A stretch of DNA of 23,874 bases. It comes from Isoetes engelmannii. Taxonomy: Eukaryota; Streptophyta; Lycopodiopsida; Isoetales; Isoetaceae. Position 1 is the stretch's first letter. The number at the start of each line of letters is the position of its first letter. Below are positions 20,501 to 23,874 of this stretch, piece after piece. A program made the position numbers and the translations under genes. The notes under the pieces were generated by a model. That model made no database searches. It was not told the DNA's origin and saw only the letters and a program-made list of their open reading frames with translations. Where the stretch lies: the NCBI GenBank assembly GCA_011763485.2, contig JAANSK020244832.1, positions 1 through 23,874 of the forward strand, given 5' to 3'.

Positions 20501-20712
20501 TCATCAAATACAACCTTATATCCCAAATCCACTAACTGGCTCACAGAAATCAAATTTCTAACAAGACTAGGCACACATAAAACATCTTTCAGCCTTAATG
20601 CTTTGCCGTTTAGATCAAATAGTTCCAAAACACCAACATCTTGAACAGGCTGCAACACACCATTTCCGAGTTCCATAAAACCTCCTCCTCTTCCAGTACA
20701 TTCTTCTAACAA
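17547..20712 (-). pseudogene. Copia pol region (integrase, RT, RNase H), broken
   Basis: In element order: the gag-pre-integrase zinc region with WHERLCHTNFKNVESL, then integrase with HADLCGPLN, FIDDFSRR, IRSDRGGEYLSKEF and MPQQNGVAERKNKTI (about 19700-20350). Reverse transcriptase follows with KLKRAVYGLRQSPRLWY and the catalytic YVDD in FIALYVDDNIMVASDD. RNase H (about 17540-18000) has FCDADWGGD and SSAEAEYAATT. The domain order and motifs are classic Ty1/copia. The coding sequence is interrupted in a few places and is a fossil. Confidence 0.95.
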
Positions 20713-21764
20713 TCCTTTTTGCTAATCACCGTCTTCTCTGCTCCACTATCTAGCACCAACATTTCATCATCATTTTTAATCTTTCTATTAGAAATGCTCA
20801 AAGTATTAGGCTTACATACCTCTGCGTTTTCATCTTCTTCAATGGGCAGCATCTCTTCATTAGTTTCTTGCGTTAAATTTACTGCTGAATTACCAACAGT
20901 ACCTTCAGACTTTTTGTATCCTCTTCCACGGGCTGCTCCTCCTCTATTAGCATTAGTCCCCCTTCCTCTTCCAACTTGCTTCGCACTTGAACATTTGTTT
21001 GCCAAGTGCCCTTTTCCCCCGCAGTTATAACATTCCATGTCCTTGAGCTTGGAACAATCAACCTTGAAATTCCCATACATGTTACAATGGAAGCACTGTC
21101 CAGCTTTACCTTGACCTTTTTCTTCAGACTGGAACCTCGAATTGCCTCCACGAAATCTGCTCTTGCTTGTAAACAGAATTTCTGTACTCCTAGCATCATC
21201 ATCTTCAAACACTTTTCTCTGGTCCATCTCTGTCCTTATCATTTCTTCTGCATCCTCACGAGTCTTCGCCACGTTTCTGATTAAAGTAGCCAACTGCTCA
21301 TGACCTCCAACAGCCCTAGCAACATGCAAAACCTTTTGTTGCTCTGTCAAAGAAACACCTGCACCTTCAAGGTCAGCAATCACATTATCAAATTTAGAGA
21401 AAAACTCTGTTAAATCATCATTCTCTCTGATCCTGAGTCTCCTTAATTCTTTATCTAACACATCGATCTGAGAAGATGTTTTTTCCTCAAAATTTTTCAA
21501 CATATACTTCCAAATTTCCTTTGGAGCTTTGCCTCTGACCTTTAAGAGTATAGAAGGTCCAACCTTGCTTGTCAAGATGGCATACGCTTCTTTCACTTTG
21601 GCTGCATTCACACTTGCACTTACACTTCCACGGCTACCACTTGTTGCAGTGGAATCAGCACCACCAGCTACAGTTGAACCAGCAATATCAGTAGCACTGC
21701 TATTTCCACTTGCCATTGTAGGAGCAGATACATGAGAAGTATCAATACCTTCTTCACTTACCAA
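20706..21764 (-). pseudogene. Copia gag and protease start region
   Basis: A long open stretch of 352 codons. The Ser/Ala/Gly-rich N-terminal part is followed by a capsid-like helical region. Two CCHC zinc knuckles come next (CFHCNMYGNFKVDC, an unusual knuckle without the usual His, and CYNCGGKGHLANKC), then an Arg/Gly-rich stretch and the protease motif LVLDSGAEKTV at the end. It overlaps the start of the next open stretch by a few bases. It belongs to the fossil copia element. Confidence 0.93.
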
Positions 21765-21902
21765 TTCCCATAGGTTCTCATTTTCAAGTACGCTTTTGAT
21801 CTACTCCTTCCAGATCTGGAAGCCTGTACCTCCCTGATAAATTTTTACACCACTTAAAAGTGACGCACCAAACCTGCTAGTCATGATGAGATTGCAATAC
21901 TA

Positions 21903-21914
21903 GCTTTGATACCA
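21903..21914 (-). promoter_or_regulatory. Copia primer-binding site
   Basis: Reads TGGTATCAAAGC in element direction, one base inside the 5' LTR. It is one mismatch from the common TGGTATCAGAGC complement of initiator tRNA-Met used by plant copia elements. Confidence 0.85.
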
Positions 21915-21915
21915 C

Positions 21916-22458
21916 TGTTAGGATTTTGATCTAAGAATAAGACACTTTGCCAATGTATCAAATTGTATAGCAAGAAAAAGAACAACAATGTCAATGGTCG
22001 AAATGATTGAAATATTATGCGATTAAAAACTGGACCATATACAGGAATCGGCCAATATCGGATTCAACTTCAAACCTCCGAGATCCCAAGCATTACTGTT
22101 CCGGAATCTTCTACAATCTCAATCCTAGCCTCTGCACAGATCTGTCTACTTATTCTGGGTGTTCTTCGTCTGTCTTTTTTCTCCTTTTTAAATGATTCAT
22201 GCCATAGCCGACTTGCCGAGCTAGCAGATTTCCAACTTTAGACTATCTTGCTTGTGACAATATTATATTGCCACATTCACTCCTTACTATAGAATATTTT
22301 ATTTCAATGCCCCATTCATTAGGAGCAAATCATGCCCATTCTCCAACATTTCCATTCACACGTTTACCCTTGGTTTACAAGGGTAATCTTCATCATGATA
22401 GTCACTGAGCATAATCACTGAGCATTCTGAGTGAATATTCAACATGATAATTCCATCA
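21916..22458 (-). repeat. Copia 5' LTR (right copy)
   Basis: Partner of the LTR at 17001-17537. Of about 15 base differences between them, 13 are transitions by hand count, and there is one length change in a T-rich run. Confidence 0.97.
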
Positions 22459-22463
22459 ACGCT
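22459..22463. repeat. Target site duplication of the copia element, right
   Basis: ACGCT directly after the right LTR, matching 16996-17000. Confidence 0.9.
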
Positions 22464-23011
22464 CTCTAGAAATTTCAAAACCATAAAATCTAAGATAGCT
22501 TTCACCGCATTAACATTCTTTATTTCCATCATTTTCAATCCATTTGAAGCATTACATGATAAGGCATTATATTCACTTTGCCGCCCGTATCTATGGTGGC
22601 TCGTTTGACTAAATATCCACTGATACTCACATCACAAAGAAATGGCCCTGGATCCTTGGATTTTCAGGCTGGAGGCTCTGTTATACACTTGTTTCTACTA
22701 TTTAATAGAATTTGTTGGACTGTTGTTCTTCCTTCTAACATTTGCAACAAATTGGATGAATAATGCATCAATTACTCAAGAGCAAGTGTGATTTTAGTAG
22801 CCAAAATTGGGCTGATCACAACATCTCCATTCTGAATTTCCTCATCCACCATTGGAGATGTTAATATCGGTGGGCTAAAATTGTTCTGTGTGTAGTACAT
22901 TGAATTGACCCGCTTATGTACGGATAGCTTTAAAGTTTGCCCCTTCAAAGCACTTGTTAAAGATCTCTTAGTCTTCTCTGCTGCCGACACTACTCTTGGT
23001 TCTTGGACCAC
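22459..23011 (-). mobile_element. Ty3/gypsy fossil III, gag-protease side
   Basis: On the minus strand around 22560-22660 the sequence reads ISGYLVKRATIDTGGKVNIM followed by PYHVMLQM. This resembles the retropepsin region of plant gypsy elements (pattern V-RALID-G-SVN-MPY). A gag-like open stretch ending near 22772 lies before it in element direction. It is broken and old, and is probably the other half of the fossil at 16170-17000, separated by the copia insertion. Confidence 0.6.
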
Positions 23012-23339
23012 CTTTTATGCTCGTGTAATCGCATTTTACTTCTCCATTAGGGTTTCTGGTCGCTGGACGCTAGGGTTTCTGCGGTAAAACTTCAGCAAGC
23101 CATAACTCTCACATACGATGTCAGATTGTAACGATTTTAGGCTCGTTGGAAAGCTTATTCCGAGATCTTTCCAATGGTATATAATATCAATACTTTTGGA
23201 TCTGTTTAAGAGTCTGTAACTGTCATTTTCCGAACGGACTGTATGATGGATATGGGGAAAACTAAGACGGATATGGGGAAAAGCTGTATCTGCTGGTAGC
23301 GAAGGCAGCCTGGTGAAGCGTAGAAGGTAATTTGGTTTC
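23012..23339 (+). other. Leader of the LINE-like element
   Basis: A non-coding stretch before the ORF at 23340. It contains two TAGGGTTTCT motifs (about 23047 and 23071), which resemble the telo-box found in plant 5' leaders. It also contains two copies of GGATATGGGGAAAA (about 23249 and 23270). The 5' end of the element is not defined. Confidence 0.4.
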
Positions 23340-23819
23340 ATGGCAACAGCATCTAGGTTAACTAGAAACTCTGCCAAAGCAGATTTAGATTCAGTTTCAG
23401 TAATGTGGAAGGATTTGTTTGGAGAGCTGCAAAAGAACATTTTGCATGAGTTTTCTCAGTTTAGGGAAACTCTCACAAGAGATTTAGAACATTTCAAGGG
23501 TGCTATTCGAGCAGATATGGATCAGATAAAGCAGGAAATCAGAACTGAGTTTGAGCAAATAAGAATAGTCAATAAGGATAATTTATCTTCAGACACAAAC
23601 TCTGGCACAGATGGTGAGACTGATGGGGAGACTTCTGAGGTAAACCCTCATGGAGGGAATATTGATATTGATTTTCAGCATAAATTGGACAGTTTCATTG
23701 CAGAACAAGGAGTATTTCAGCGGAAAATAGATAAGTTTATGGAGAGTCAAGTATGGAAGACCAGAGATATGAATCTGAGATTTGCAGGTTTTCCTCATGC
23801 AGAACTTGGTAAAAGATAA
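23340..23819 (+). CDS. LINE ORF1-like protein, partial
   Basis: A frame of 159 codons from ATG 23340. Residues about 22-78 are rich in E, K, Q and hydrophobics in heptad-like spacing (coiled coil). Residues 84-105 are an acidic Ser/Thr/Gly linker with repeated DGET. Residues 112-140 form a second helical stretch, then RDMNLRFAGFPH (143-153) has the form of the RRM start in L1-type ORF1 proteins. The frame stops at 23817-23819. In another frame the last bases read KIDTHGISGAFRVGKLS, like the conserved I--A-RVGK of that family, so a small frame change has cut the protein. ORF1 is an RNA-binding chaperone of the LINE particle. The alternative is a gag-like protein of another retroelement. The window ends before any endonuclease or RT. 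Confidence 0.55.
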   Translation: MATASRLTRNSAKADLDSVSVMWKDLFGELQKNILHEFSQFRETLTRDLEHFKGAIRADMDQIKQEIRTEFEQIRIVNKDNLSSDTNSGTDGETDGETSEVNPHGGNIDIDFQHKLDSFIAEQGVFQRKIDKFMESQVWKTRDMNLRFAGFPHAELGKR

Positions 23820-23874
23820 GATGAAGATTGACACACATGGAATATCAGGGGCATTTCGAGTGGGCAAGCTGTCA

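Larger units (their letters stand above)
17001..22458 (-). mobile_element. Ty1/copia LTR retrotransposon, nearly complete in structure
   Basis: A 5.46-kb element read on the minus strand. It has two LTRs of about 540 bp (TG...CA ends), an ACGCT target duplication, a tRNA-Met type primer site, gag with two zinc knuckles, protease, integrase, reverse transcriptase, RNase H and a polypurine tract. The integrase-before-RT order marks it as copia. The LTRs differ at about 15 sites plus one small length change, near 3 percent. At commonly used plant rates this suggests insertion roughly one to two million years ago. The structure is whole but the coding region is broken, with about four interruptions in pol. 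It sits inside an older gypsy fossil. Confidence 0.97.

Noticed and set aside
23045-23085. Interstitial telomere repeat
   Set aside because: Only two separated TAGGGTTTCT motifs are present, not a tandem array. A telo-box-like leader motif or chance fits better.

Overview
This window looks like nuclear DNA of a land plant. It has two intron-rich genes with GT-AG introns and plant-type protein sequences, followed by about 14 kb of nested, decaying retroelements. One gene is a TTLL9-like tubulin polyglutamylase, an enzyme of cilia and flagella. That points to a plant lineage that still makes swimming sperm (fern, lycophyte, bryophyte, cycad or Ginkgo). The repeat-rich setting and long introns make a fern my best guess, but the sequence alone does not prove it.

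Layout. 1-6507 (+): a TTLL9-like gene with 12 exons. I traced these by hand into one continuous 411-codon frame. Its fifth intron (2.4 kb) holds a decayed coding-like remnant and a 92-bp tandem duplication. Its last exon carries a 90-bp in-frame tandem duplication whose first copy ends in a stop. 7080-9190 (-): a zinc-dependent alcohol dehydrogenase with 10 exons and 392 codons. All zinc ligands and the NAD-binding motif are intact. It lies tail to tail with the TTLL gene, and a 129-bp duplication in intron 2 has left a partial decoy copy of exon 3. 9191-10140: ADH leader and promoter region plus a doubtful small exon.

10140-23011: a graveyard of elements, nearly all in minus orientation. It holds a Ty3/gypsy pol piece (10140-11640), a second gypsy integrase piece (11990-13240), a LINE ORF1-like scrap (13260-13510), and gypsy protease and RNase H pieces (16170-17000 and 22459-23011). 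These last two lie on either side of a near-complete Ty1/copia element at 17001-22458. The copia element has paired LTRs, a 5-bp target duplication, a primer-binding site, a polypurine tract, gag and pol. Its LTRs differ at about 3 percent of sites and its pol is broken in a few places. 23012-23874 (+): the start of a LINE-like element with an ORF1 encoding coiled coils and an RRM-like start, cut by the window end.

The two host genes have no evident functional link; they are neighbours only. A recurring theme is short local tandem duplication (units of 19, 56, 90, 92, 129 and 161 bp) in both genes and spacers. I found no RNA genes, no CRISPR array and no clearly new biological system. The most notable points are the two gene-internal duplications and the unidentified coding-like remnant in the TTLL intron.
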